From the NCBI GenBank assembly GCA_001179505.1, contig CDMY01000510.1, forward strand, positions 1 to 64,000: a stretch of 64,000 nucleotides of DNA, in the 5' to 3' direction. The first letter of the stretch is position 1, and every line of letters begins with the position of its first letter. A model generated the notes under the pieces. The model did no database searches and was not told the origin of the DNA. It saw only the letters and a program-made list of their open reading frames with translations. Shown here in pieces: positions 35,343 through 46,185 of this stretch. The DNA is from Vitrella brassicaformis (taxonomy: Eukaryota > Sar > Vitrellaceae). Position numbers and translations under genes: made by a program.

Positions 35343-36287
35343 ATGGGCAGCATTTGGTGCTGCAACCTGTGCCAACAGAACAAGGAGTCGACCGATGAGG
35401 AGGTCCGCATCCGCAAGAGCGTCGAGGAGAAAATCGCCATGGAGCTCATCGGCAATGAGGTCCACCGCAACCCTTCGCAGAACTACCTGCACGGCCTCCT
35501 CAACTCCATGCAGGCCGACTCACGGTTCGGCGCTGGCACGGCAAGCGAGAAGGCGGGCCACGTCAAGCACGCCACCCCCCGACAGGCGGAGCTGCGCACC
35601 CAAATTCAGCTGCCGCCATCGGACCTCCCCTATCCCCTCCCGCCCGTCGGCTTTCCCACCAACAACCTCTCGGACAGCGAGCAGCGGTACCTGCTCATCG
35701 AAATGTACCGCGACTTCATCGTCGAGCTCTACAGAGGGGTGTACGTCACCCAGCTGACCAGCGCCCGGGACTACTCTGAGATCCACTGCCAGCTGAAGGA
35801 CGACCTCACGACACTGACGCTTGACCAGAACACCGGTCGGCTGATTGAGTTTCCCCTCAAGAGCGCCACACGCGTGTACCAGATCTGGCGTCGCGACGGG
35901 CGGACCCACGAGCTGACGCACCGGACGCTGAGCGAGCGGCGGCACGACCTGATGGACGGCTCCCGGCCGCAGGACTTCATCGTCATTGTCGAGTTCCTCA
36001 AGAGGAAACTCGCCTTCGTCTTCCGGGACACCAAACAGGCCGATCGATTCCTCGTCTGCATGGAGCTGCTCATTCAAGAGGTCAGCCTGCAAGACGGGAC
36101 AGAGAGGGACGGAGGGAGGCAGTCGTGTGTGTATGGATGGTGTGGTTGGTGGTGTGTGTTGTGTTGTGTGCAGGCGCGTCAGCCCAAGCCCTTTGGGTAT
36201 CTGTTCGGCACCCCCGGCACCTCCAAGGTCTCCTCTCGCGTGCCCACGGCCCGACACAGCCCGACGGTCGGTCTCACGCCAAGATGA
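35343..36287 (+). CDS. ISP-like protein of the inner membrane complex, PH-like fold
   Basis: Two exons: 35343-36080 and 36174-36287; 283 residues. The protein begins MGSIWCCNLC: Gly2 fits N-myristoylation and the following Cys fit palmitoylation, the dual acylation used by IMC sub-compartment proteins (ISPs) of apicomplexans. The middle (about residues 120-246) reads as a PH-like domain: YRGVYVTQL, DLTTLTLDQNTGRLIEF, IVIVEFLKRKLAFVF and a final helix DRFLVCMELLIQE. I infer a peripheral protein of the cortical alveoli that organises the cell cortex during division. The frame is open upstream to an ATG at 35166, but that start would bury the acylation signal, so 35343 is chosen. The C-terminal exon is a short Ser/Pro-rich tail. 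Confidence 0.72.
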   Translation: MGSIWCCNLCQQNKESTDEEVRIRKSVEEKIAMELIGNEVHRNPSQNYLHGLLNSMQADSRFGAGTASEKAGHVKHATPRQAELRTQIQLPPSDLPYPLPPVGFPTNNLSDSEQRYLLIEMYRDFIVELYRGVYVTQLTSARDYSEIHCQLKDDLTTLTLDQNTGRLIEFPLKSATRVYQIWRRDGRTHELTHRTLSERRHDLMDGSRPQDFIVIVEFLKRKLAFVFRDTKQADRFLVCMELLIQEVSLQDGTERDGGRQSCVYGWCGWWCVLCCVQARQPKPFGYLFGTPGTSKVSSRVPTARHSPTVGLTPR

Positions 36288-36772
36288 GCCTGCCCATGAG
36301 CCATCCAACCCACTCACCCACTCGCTTCATGCGTGCCCCCTCATTCACACACAAATGACTAGATTGACTGACTCACCGTTTTCTATAGCCAGCCGCAAGT
36401 AATCGCAAACAAGCCAGACGATGTGTCCGGCCGTTTTGTAATTCCCGAGAGAGACCGATCGCTGCGTGAGTGGGTGTGTGTGTTTTCTTACCTGCGTGAG
36501 TGGTTGGTTTTATTTGTCATTTGGGCGTGGCGTGTGAGAGAGGGGGAAGCGGAGCGGACGACCTGCCGTGCCGTGCTTTAGTGAGTGCCGTCTCCCTCCC
36601 TCTCTGTCTATCTGCATACACATCCATTAGTGTGAGGGCGTGTGCGGCGCGATGTGGATGGATGGATGGATGGACGTGCGGCCGTATTAAGCAAGCGCCT
36701 GGTGAGTGACGGGCCTGTTTGTCTGAGAGAGGTGTGTGAGTGTGTGTGGATGGCCCAGTCGAATGTGGCCAT

Positions 36773-37117
36773 CTGTCTAATGAACGACGACTTAGTGAGG
36801 CCTTTCCTTTCCTTCCTTTCTCTCTCTGTTGGCCGTGGGTGGGTGGGTGGATGGCTGCATATTCGTGTGAGTGTTTTATAAACCAGTATATAATGTATGT
36901 GATGCTTTGACACTGACACTGTCATGTATGTGTGTAATTGCATGTGGTTGATTGAATGAATCACACCCTCGTCTCTCCACATGTGTCGACACGCGTGCGT
37001 CACATCGCGCTTTGACATTCACGCACAATCGATGCCGTCGAAACTAACCTGCCACACACAATATCCACGCGAACAACATACCGGCAGAGCATCCAGGCAG
37101 GCAGACAGGGAGGCTCA
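36773..37117. repeat. Direct repeat, copy A
   Basis: About 345 bases match 38182-38517 in the same orientation. The best-kept part (about 36940-37024) is almost identical and contains CACATGTGTCGACACGCGTG. The copy begins CTGTCTAATGAACGACGACT and ends in GGCAGGCAGACAGGGAGG. It lies directly before the pseudogene at 37203. The interval 36288-36772 to its left holds only simple runs (GGAT at about 36657-36673) and no exon. Confidence 0.9.
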
Positions 37118-37202
37118 TCCTCTTGCGACACAGATTTACACATTTACGTTGGACCTCTGGTCCCACTTATCTGCCGCTGAGCCTGACAGTGATTCGGCGG
37201 AT

Positions 37203-38181
37203 ATGCCTGAGGAGGTTGCGGCTGACCCCGATGAGGCGCGGCGCCTCTGCACCTACCGGCCGCCAGCACCTCCTGACCCGGTGGCCGGTGGGCGGTCGGG
37301 GCTGGAAGCGCTGCAGCTGGCATTCGAGCAGCACAAACAGCAAAGTCAAGGGGTACGAGATCCAGCTGACGGATGAGCACATGGACTCAATTTGACGCAT
37401 TCTCTTTGTATGTTCAGGAGGTGCGCAGCATGAAGGAGCGCTACGACAAGATGGCGGTTACCTATTGCAAGGAGATGAATAGCATGAGGGCGCTGCTCGA
37501 GCAGCAACAGGAGGTGCGCAGATCAGACACCACAACAACAATCTGGGCGCCGTGTCTGATCTCTGTGCGGCCACGCAGGAGATGCGTAGCATGAGGGAGC
37601 GCCACGACAAGATGGCGCAGGAGTTTGCAGAGAGAGAGGCTCGCCTCCGTTCTCGGCTGGAGCGTGAGGTCGCTGCCCGCCAGGCACTCGCACAACAAGT
37701 GGAGGTGAGAAAGGGGCCAGCCGATTGAAGGCCAAAAGGTGTATGCGTGTGGTTGCGTTGTGTGTCAGGAGCAGCGCGAGTTTTTGGTTGAGGAGGTGTC
37801 AATTGACGTGCGCACAGAGTTCAGCGACGAGATCAAGGACATGAATTAGCAGATGAACCAGAAAATAGACTCGTTCAGCGCCAAAATTGACAGCTTGCCA
37901 TCGGTAAGATGAAGCTGAACACAAACCTCATGTGTTCAGGCACTCATTGACGTGTGCTGTGCCATTCCTGCCTCTTGCATGCAGCATGCGGGTGTGGAGC
38001 TCATGACGGCCTCTCACCACATCTGTACACCCGGCCAGCAGGTAAGGAACAGATAGACTGACGGCCGGAAATCCTTGTCTTTACGGCGTATGTGTTTGTG
38101 TGCGCAGTTCGTGTGTGTGTCGTCGCTGTGTGGCAGGTATCGCGCGCTGCGTGACTGGCTGCGTCGCTATATGTACATCAG
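37203..38181 (+). pseudogene. Truncated copy of the coiled-coil TLDc gene
   Basis: Exon-like blocks in order: up to 37360 (LEALQLAFEQHKQQ), 37419-37514 (EVRSMKERYDKM, MRALLEQQQE), 37580-37704 (EMRSMRERHDKM), 37770-37903 (EQREFLVEEVS, KIDSFSAKIDSLPS), 37985-38041 (SHHICTPGQQ) and 38108-38181 (YRALRDWLRRYM). They match the coiled-coil gene on the opposite strand at 38576-40416, for example LEALQLAFDQHKED, ARHICTPGQQ and YRALRHWLSRYM. A stop codon (TAG, 37847-37849) interrupts a block that stays similar after it, and the whole TLDc domain is missing: the last block runs straight into direct repeat B. It could still make a short coiled-coil peptide, but loss of the conserved end argues for a pseudogene. 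Confidence 0.8.
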
Positions 38182-38517
38182 CTGTCTAATGAACGACGAC
38201 TTAGTGAGACGTTTCCTTCCTCTCTATGTTGGCGCGTGGGTGGATGGATGGATGCATCCCATGCATGCATATTCGTGGGAGTGTTTCATAAGCCAATAAT
38301 GTGGTGCTTTGACACTGACTGGCACGTATGCAATTGCATGTGGTTGATTGGATGAATCACACCCTCGTCTCTCCACATGTGTCGACACGCGTGCGTCACA
38401 TCGCGCTTTGACATTCACGCACAGTCGATATCGTGGATGGATGGAAGGATGCCGTCCAAACTTACCTCCCACAGACAAGATCCACGCAGAGCTTTCAGGC
38501 AGGCAGACAGGGAGGCG
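38182..38517. repeat. Direct repeat, copy B
   Basis: This is the partner of 36773-37117. Its left border coincides with the point where the pseudogene loses similarity to its parent, and its right border is about 60 bases from the stop codon of the intact TLDc gene. Both copies begin CTGTCT and have AGACAG near the end, a possible 6-base terminal inverted repeat, although the composition is too simple to be sure. Confidence 0.88.
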
Positions 38518-38575
38518 AGCAGGCAGGCATTGTGTGCCCCTCCCCTCGGCTGTCTGTGTCCTTGCTTCCCCTCAG

Positions 38576-40416
38576 TCAGCTCGCTAGAAGCCACACTTCC
38601 ATCTCAGTGATGGCGAAGGTCATGCTGCCCGCCAGTGTGCCGTCACCATCCTCATCCACCTCCCCACGATACCCGATTGGCAAATAGGCCTTCTTGACCA
38701 TCATGGCACAGCCGCTGAGGTCGGCAGCCGGGCCGGACTCATCACGGCCTAACACCATAACTGCTGCATCATCCACACCGATGGCCATGTCGGCGACCGG
38801 CTGCCCATCAGGCCCCCTCACCGCCCCCTCCCGCCCAGCGACCGCCACCCCCTGTGACAGCTCTGCCGGCATGGGTATCTTGGTGGGTCCGCCACACGCC
38901 CCGCTGATGCTGTAGAAGGAAACGGGGCAGGGGGTCTCCTTGGCCTGGGTGGGGCTGTCGGGCTGTGCAAGGGGGTGGTCCATGGTGCACGCGAAGAGGT
39001 GTGCGGGTCCATCGCGGATGAGAAACAGCAGCCGCTGGGCGCCGAGAGTCTTGCTCAGGAATGTCGAGTACTTGAATCCATCACGTGACGACCTGAAGGA
39101 ATGGAAGCCATCTGATGTGAGTGTGTGTGTTGTGTGTGTGTGGGGGGGGGAGCGTCAGTACTTGTAGAGTAGCTGCATCGATTTGATGCGCATGTAGCGG
39201 CTCAGCCAGTGGCGCAGCGCACGGTAGCTACCATAGTGCGACGACAGGCGCACAAACTGCACACATCAGCGAAACATGTGTCGGCAGATGGTCACGAGCT
39301 GGCTGTCCTTCAGGTGAAGTCCCTACCTGCTGGCCGGGTGTGCAAATGTGACGAGCGGCCGCCACCAGCTTCACACTCTGATCCTGCAAGAAGAGACAGG
39401 CAGGCAGGCAGACAGGCATGCCACGGATGAATGGCCGGGTGTCTGGTTGTCTGACGGACCGATGTGAGGTTGTCCATGATGGCGTCGAGCGAAGCGGCCA
39501 TCTGCCTCAGCCCCCTCTTGTCGTCATGGAGGTCGACTTGCACAGCCGTCGTCACGTCGTCAACCACATGCGCACGCAGCCCCTGACATTCACACATGGC
39601 ACACACTGTCTGTGCAAACGTGCAGCGGCTCGCGTGGCCCCTTTCCTGTCTGATGACTGACAAGAGATACCTACCTGCACTTGCGCAACCATTCCTCTCA
39701 TTTCCCTTATGGTAGTCCCCAGTGCACCCTGCAGCGACTTGATCTCTTGCGCCGCCTCACGAGAAGTCGCGTGCATCTGCACAGTGCACATTACACGACA
39801 CGCAGATGGATGGAGGCGACTTCACGTCCGTCAGCTGTCCAGGCACCTACCTGCTGAAGGTCCTCCTTGTGCTGGTCGAAGGCCAGCTGCAGCGCCTCGA
39901 GCTTCTCACACACCGCCGATATGTCACTCTACGACATCCATCCATCCATCCACAGCACACACACGGACACAGGCACACATCAGCAGCACCACTAGGTACC
40001 TGCAGCTGTTGCTCGAGCGCCCGCTTCGCACCACGCAACGCCGCCAGCTCCTGCGCATGACCGACAAGAACCACATGGCATCCTGTCATGGCGCTGTGCC
40101 TCCCTTCCGCGTACCTGTGCCTGCTGTTGGAGAAGGGCCTTCATGCCATCCACCTCCTGGCGAAGAGCCGCCTCCATCTGCACACACACACACATCACGG
40201 CATATCACTGTGCGTGCTGAGTCGCTCTCTTCCTTGCCACTTCACCTGCAGCGCCTCGAATCTCGAATTCTCACGCAGCCGTCGTTCGCCAGGGGTCGCC
40301 TCACCATCAGGGCCAACAGTTGTCGAGCCTGAGGCGGTCGCCAGGTCCTCTATGCTCATAAACGTGTACATTCGTTCATTATCTGCAAGCTCAAAAAATT
40401 CGGCCCGAATGGCCAT
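38576..40416 (-). CDS. Coiled-coil protein with C-terminal TLDc domain
   Basis: Nine exons: 40416-40246, 40177-40115, 40050-40000, 39928-39851, 39776-39675, 39582-39460, 39383-39327, 39256-39162, 39092-38576; 418 residues. The first two thirds are heptad-rich helix split over short exons that are all multiples of three (MEAALRQEVDGMKALLQQQ, ALRGAKRALEQQLQ, LEALQLAFDQHKED). Then come HICTPGQQ, YRALRHWLSRYM and LLYK, leading into a TLDc domain: SSRDGFKYSTFL, LLFLIRDGPAHLFAC, SISGACGGPTK, DGTLAGSMTF and the closing EMEVWLLAS. Its last exon is close at DNA level to that of 5359-7292, pointing to a recent shared origin, but the T1 domain is replaced by coiled coil. The in-frame short exons could allow exon skipping. 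Function unknown. Confidence 0.85.
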
Positions 40417-40564
40417 GGTCAACCTCGCCACAACAAACCCTACCCAAGGCTCCTTTCATTCAACGTTTCCTGTGTCCTTTCCTTCAGGCAGAAGCCCACT
40501 CGCAGCGGGATCTGTTGAAGATCTGTCCAAGATCAGTCGTGCAAGGCTCCACGGGAGGCATACA

Positions 40565-41267
40565 ATGATCATGCTTCTTTTGCCGCTCTCCCTCGCTGTC
40601 AGCAGCGCGTCAGCCTCCCGTCTACGGCATCAGGCCCTCCAGCCCGCATTCGTCCCTCCTCCGCTGTCCTTCAGCAGCCGCTCTGCATCATTCCCTCACC
40701 CCCTCCGTCGCCCTTGCACATCCCTCTTCGGCCTTCTGGACGGGCTGCAGCCCACTGACAACGTCAGCCAGCTCAGCGATGAGGTGCTCTCGGGCGCCCA
40801 GCTGTCACCCGAGAGCGTCAAGAAGGTGTGTGCCTTCTGAAGCAATCAGTCCAGAGTGTGACACCTACGGCCATGTGTCTGTCTATGTGTGTGTGTGTGT
40901 GTGTGTTCGTCGGTGTTGCCTGCAGTTGCTTGCCAATGGCGTCAAGAGCGTGCTCAACGTGAGGGCCGCCATCGAGCCCGGCTACAGGGACGACAGCGAG
41001 CTGTGTGAAGGCGAGAACTGCGGCTACTTCCACTCAGCAGTGACGCCATTTGACTGGTCAAGGGCCAAAGTGGACGGCATCCTGGCGACCGTGGAGGCCG
41101 CGCCCAAGCCGATCTTCATCCACTGTGCCGCCAACATCCGTTCGGCGGCAGTGGCGGTGCTGCATGAGGTCAAGAGTGGGAGGCTCAGCGAGGGCGACGC
41201 TGTGAGCAAGGCCAAGATGATCAACGACAGGGCGGGCGGCCTGGTGGAGAGATACCTCAAGGGATAG
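40565..41267 (+). CDS. BLH/DUF442-like phosphatase, probably plastid-targeted
   Basis: Two exons: 40565-40825 and 40926-41267; 200 residues. The N-terminus has a hydrophobic core (MLLLPLSLAVSSASA), a Ser/Arg-rich stretch and AFVPPP, again a signal-plus-transit layout. The mature part has VSQLSDEVL, LLANGVKSVLNVRAA, and FIHCAANIRSAAV, in which Cys and Arg are separated by four residues as in beta-lactamase-hydrolase-like (DUF442) proteins, relatives of dual-specificity phosphatases. These are linked in bacteria and plastids to sulfide or stress metabolism, but the substrate here is unknown. The start lies 148 bases from the start of the coiled-coil TLDc gene on the other strand. Confidence 0.75.
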
Positions 41268-42128
41268 CTGTATGAGGGGGGGTCGGTGATGGGATCGCTG
41301 AGAGCCTGTAGGCTGTGACGTGAGGCTCTTCTTGTGTGGCGCCGTCCCCGTGGGTGCGTTCGTGCTCAGGTGTCAGAGCTTCGCACATGTGCATGTATGC
41401 TGCTGCCTCATTTCAGAAGCCGACAGGCAGTCGTGTGTGTTTCCGTGAGGGAGCACGCGGTGGCCGTGGGACCGTTTTCTGATTTGCGTGTGAGGCCTTT
41501 CTGGCTCTGTGCTGCTGGCAGATAGTGCCTTGGTAGAGACAACGCGACTTACTGTCAGCAAAAGGATGAAACTCATTCATTGAATGAAGTCGTATCAAGT
41601 CGGATGAATGCATGCAGTCAACACATCTGGCTTTGTTTGTAGAGTGTCTGTGAGACGTGCTCAATCTTTTCCAACATCCATCAGCCCCCTTCGGTCAGCT
41701 GTGTGCAGCTAGTTACTCATCAGGATGGCCGGCGACTGGAGGAAACAGCTGCAGCTGTGACGCTCTGATGCGATAAACGAGAGCGGCAGTTTTGCCCGCC
41801 CAGTCAGTCAGCGTGTGTGGGTGATGTGATCCACATACACACAAACATGGGTCATCCATCAGTCAGCGGTGTTGCAGCCAGGGAAAGTAAGTCTGTACAC
41901 ATCTATCCACGCCTCTCTCACTCTGTCAGTCAGTCAGTCCGCCAGTCAGTCACATCTATGCTATGCACACACAGCTGCCACCCACCCACCCACCACACCA
42001 CACCCGCCCCCCAACATGAATGGCTCGTCTATCGGCGTGTCACTCATCCAGCCGCCAGCATGTGACTCTCGTGCGTCGTAGCACCAGACAAACAAGTAGC
42101 TCGTTAGCAACATGGCCCCGCCCCGCAC
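41268..42128. other. Intergenic, between convergent genes
   Basis: At 861 bases this is among the longest gene-free stretches of the window. It carries a GTCA run (about 41927-41950) and short CCCA-type runs near 41985, but no exon, RNA gene or clear mobile element. Confidence 0.5.
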
Positions 42129-45100
42129 TCACAGATAGACGTGTCGTGTGGCCGTGATGGCCTGTCGGCACCGCGGACACAGCCGCTCGGCCACTGGTTT
42201 GGACATCAAGGCCGTCGCACACGCACCGCACAAACAGAAGTGACGCTGCACACACTCAAACACACATACATGTGGGCAGCGCGTGGTGCCTGTGAGTTGG
42301 CTTACGCAGGGAATGAGTACGATGGACTTCTTTTCGGCCATGCAGATGTCACACTCAGTGCTCTCGCGCTCCTCCTCCAGCCTGCAGACAGCAAACCACC
42401 CACCCATCAGACGCTCATGAAAGAGGGGTATGCAACCACTGCACTGCAGGTGTGTGGGGTCTCCTCACGTACCTCTTCTTCTCCCTTTCTATGGCCTCCT
42501 TCTCCAGCCGCATGGCCTCGAGCTGCTGGCGCAGCGCATCCAACTCACTAACCTCCCCACCACACCTGCTCTCACGCAGCCACACATGGAGGGAGGGGTA
42601 GGCACAGTGACCGTTGTCTGTCTGTCTGTCCATCGATACGTACCTGCCTTGACCACTGCGGCCCTCCACCTCCACCGCCCTCTCCAACGTGCTACTGCTA
42701 CTGTCCCCGGCTGCCAATGGGGCGAGGCCATGCTCGTCAGAGCCACCACGGCTACTGGATGGTGCTGGTGTGGGTGTGTGTCGGTTGGGAGACCGGGAGG
42801 GCGGGACGGCCGGGCGGGGAGCCAGAGGGAAGAAAGGCGGCGCATGGTGGGGCCCGCCAGACACAGACGAGTGCGATGAGGATGGCCGCGTCGACTCGGA
42901 AGAAGACGAAGACGGGAAGACTCTCGAGCTGAACACACAAGCACACCGGAGTTGTCCCTGCTCAGTGACTGTGGTGGAGTGCTTTAGTCGGCCTTACTTG
43001 TTGTTTGCTTCGTCAGCTGTGTTGGTCTGCTGCTGCTGCTGCTGCTGCAGTGCATTGCCGCCTTTGCCGCCCTTCTTCTTGCGGCCGACCGTGATGAACC
43101 CGCCGCCACCATCGCCACCACCACCCGTTCCTTGCTGCTGCCCACTGCCGCCCCCCACCGAAGCAGAGCTTCCACCAGACACAGCCGACGGCACCGATGC
43201 AGACGATGAGAATGAGCATGAGGGTCGGGGAGGGGAGGGGGGCGACGGGCTGGGGGGACCTGGAAGGCCATGGTGGTCTTCTGCGTCCTCATCGGGCTGC
43301 TCGCTGTGGTCTTCGGATGTGCCAATGGCACCACAGCTGTCGATCGGCACACACAGACACACACGCATTCCCTTCACTTTTGTGGATGCGCTCTTTCCCT
43401 ATCTGGCGGTCACCTGGATGGTGATGCCGACTCCTTGGTAGAGGCTCCCTTGCCGCCCCTCTTGCCCTTGGACCTCTTCTTGACGCCCTTGCTGTCGTTG
43501 GTGTCCTCGGCCCCCTCCTGTGTGCCCTCAATGTCAAGCTCTGCGATGATCTTCTCGGCCCGCTCGTTGGCCGCACTCTCGATCTCGTCAAACAAGTACA
43601 ACAACTGACACACAACACGTACAATGGATGGACACTGCCCGTGTGAGCCGTCACGTGGGCATCATGAATGTTCCACCTTCTTGGGCACTGTTAGCTGCTC
43701 CTGATGCTGACGGTTTGCCTTTCGTCGCCCTTTCGGCTGCCGCTCGGCTGCGCGCATCGTCTTGACCGAGTCGTGCTGCAGGACGGCCTGGGTGACGCCA
43801 TTGGACCGGAGGACGCCGCCTCTCTTGCTGCTCACTCGGTCGCCATAGCTGCACCGAGAAGACATCCACACGCATCATCTATCCCCCACCACAGGCGTGT
43901 GTGTGTCTGTGTACCTGACAAGTGCGCGCAGGGTTTCGACGGCGAAGTCTATGAAGACGGCGAAGTCGAGCTGGCCGTTCTTGATGCAGGCCATGGCCAC
44001 GTCACACAGGGCTACGGGAAGGCCGGCACGTACAGCGATCTGTACATGACCACCGCACCGCAGAATGACCATGGACGCATCCATCCACCCATCCACTTTT
44101 TTATCCATCCGTGCTGACCTTGGCGCCCATGTCAGTGAGGTCTGTGTCGCTTCCGACGATCTTCTGAAGAGCGGCCGCACAGTAGGCCACCTCTTCCACT
44201 GACTGCTTGTCGAGGCGCTTGACGATATCCGACGCCATCGAGATGCATCCAGAAGAGTACACGGCATCACGATGTCCACACACTGCAGACAGACATTTAT
44301 GCAGCACACCCACAGGGAGGGAGGCATTGGTTCATTCACTTCCCTCCCTCCCATGGCTCCCTCCCTCGTTTGATTCCCTCCCTGACCGGCCACCATCTCC
44401 AAAACAGCCAGGGGGAGCGTGCCAGTCCTAATCGTAGAGGCAAGGGTATTGGCGGGGCTCTTGACGGCCGCGACGTACGCCTGCAGCGCATTGGGCGCTC
44501 TCATCAAACGCTGGACGGGCCCGTCGGCATCACGGAAGTACTCGACATCTGCACAGACGCACACAAGGACGGACACACGCATTCAGCAACTGAGGCAGGC
44601 CACACTCCCACACGGAGCGGGCCTGTCTGTCTGTCTGTCTGTCCCTCCGCCCACCAATCTCCGTGGCACTCTTGAAATCGCAGCAGAAGCCGAAGATGCA
44701 CTCGAGGCAGACGGCGGCCCCCCCACGCATCCCCTTGTCTGCGGCGGAGGATGTCAGGGTGGCCGCCAACGTGTCGACGAGGGGGTAGATGTCCTCACGG
44801 ATGGCAGCCAGGTACACAGCACGATCCGCGTCTGAACCCGACCCTGCGCCAGCCGACGGGCGACAGTGAGTCAGGTGGCGGAAGGAAAAGTGGTGTGAGT
44901 TTGTTGTCTGTATGTCTGACTTTACTACATGTACCTGTGCCGGTCACGCGGTGGATGTGGTGGCGGACGAATGCGGTGGCGTGCTCGATACAGGCAGCAC
45001 TGAGGCGAAGCAGCCATAAATGAACTGTCTGTCTGTGTGTGTGTCATCCATCTATATAGTCGCTTACAGCGCGTCCCGAGTTGCCTGGTCCTCACACGTC

Positions 45101-45771
45101 AGGACGCGCACGATTACCCGGAACATGCCCACCCACACCAGGGGAGGCACGGCAGAAGGCCCGGGGAAGGGCGGGCCGAATGCACGTTCCCTCGAAAAGG
45201 CCGACAGCAGGAAGGTGATGATGGGCGACTTGCTGCACCCACCACCGGGGATCTTGTCCAAAAGCGCCACTGCCTTGCCGAAGATGGCGGGGTGGTGCTG
45301 TACACAGTGGTCTCGATAGTCGGCCGCATTGCCCTCAATCCGGCCCTTAATCATGGCGCCCACCAGCAGCGCGAATGCGACGGCCGCAACGGTGTCATTG
45401 TCGGTGTCTGTCAGCAGTGTGGCCAGCCTGCTGATGAACCGTTGAGGCGACCCACACAGCGGGATAGTGTGGTGTGTAACCTCACGCACCACCTCTGCCC
45501 TATGGTTCAGCACGGCGCACACCAGCACATTTGCCGCGTCGTCCTGGCGGGCCGTGTCGACGCTATCGGTGAAGGCATCAAACACACGCTCCAGGGATCG
45601 CCCATTGCGGAGATTCTTCCGCAGGGCCTCGCACCCCCCCTGGTCCAGCCTCGAGTTGCCCAGCGTCTTAAGGCTGCCCTCGACGAGATCCTCTTGCAGC
45701 TCCTCTGGCGACGAGAGCAGACGGATGGCCGCGTCGACGACGGAGGGCGGGGGAGGACCCAAGCTGGTCAT
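42129..45771 (-). CDS. ARM/HEAT-like repeat protein with C-terminal RING finger
   Basis: Thirteen exons: 45771-45068, 44999-44935, 44843-44655, 44548-44387, 44282-44119, 44039-43915, 43848-43677, 43604-43414, 43336-42998, 42928-42644, 42568-42473, 42381-42306, 42245-42129; 894 residues. The N-terminal half is all helical and ARM-like (VFDAFTDSVDTARQDDAANV, LATLLTDTDNDTVAAVAFAL, VKRLDKQSVEEVAYCAAALQ). A disordered region rich in Lys, Ser, Pro, Gly and Gln follows, then a coiled coil (LDALRQQLEAMRLEKEA) and a C3HC4 RING: CDICMAEKKSIVLIPC, CLCGACA, CPRCRQ. This layout suggests an E3 ubiquitin ligase whose helical repeats bind the substrate. The RING is of the same C-terminal style as the partial gene at 273-645. 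Confidence 0.85.
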
Positions 45772-46185
45772 GACTCAGACCCCTTGGCGTGGATCAGCCC
45801 TCATTCATGCCGTTAAGGAGGCTGGCCGACAACACGCGCTGCCACATGGGAGGCCGACGCCAGATGGATGGCAGGATACCAGCAGGATACCTACAACGAG
45901 CAGCGCAACAACCCAGCAGCACAGATATATATATGGCGCTTCTCGATGGTTCTTTTTGTGCTTCTTTCACCTCTCACCCTCGGAAGTGGTACACAGGACC
46001 TCTGGGCGCTACTGTTAGGCTGCCGTTTTTCCCTCCGCCAACCTCTTCATAATTGCGAGCCTGAATCCCGATCGCCGGACGTTCGTTTGGTAGCGTACGC
46101 GTGCGTATCCTGCCGTCGTTGCCGCCATTGCTTCATCCGGCCGTAATTGACGGCAGATCTCCGCTGCCGGCCTGCTGTGTTGAGG
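45772..46185. promoter_or_regulatory. Divergent promoter region
   Basis: 414 bases separate the ATG of the ARM-RING gene (minus) from that of the glutamine amidotransferase gene (plus), so both promoters lie here. A short TA run (ATATATAT, about 45924-45931) is the only AT-rich spot and could serve a TATA-like role; this is weak evidence. Confidence 0.4.
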
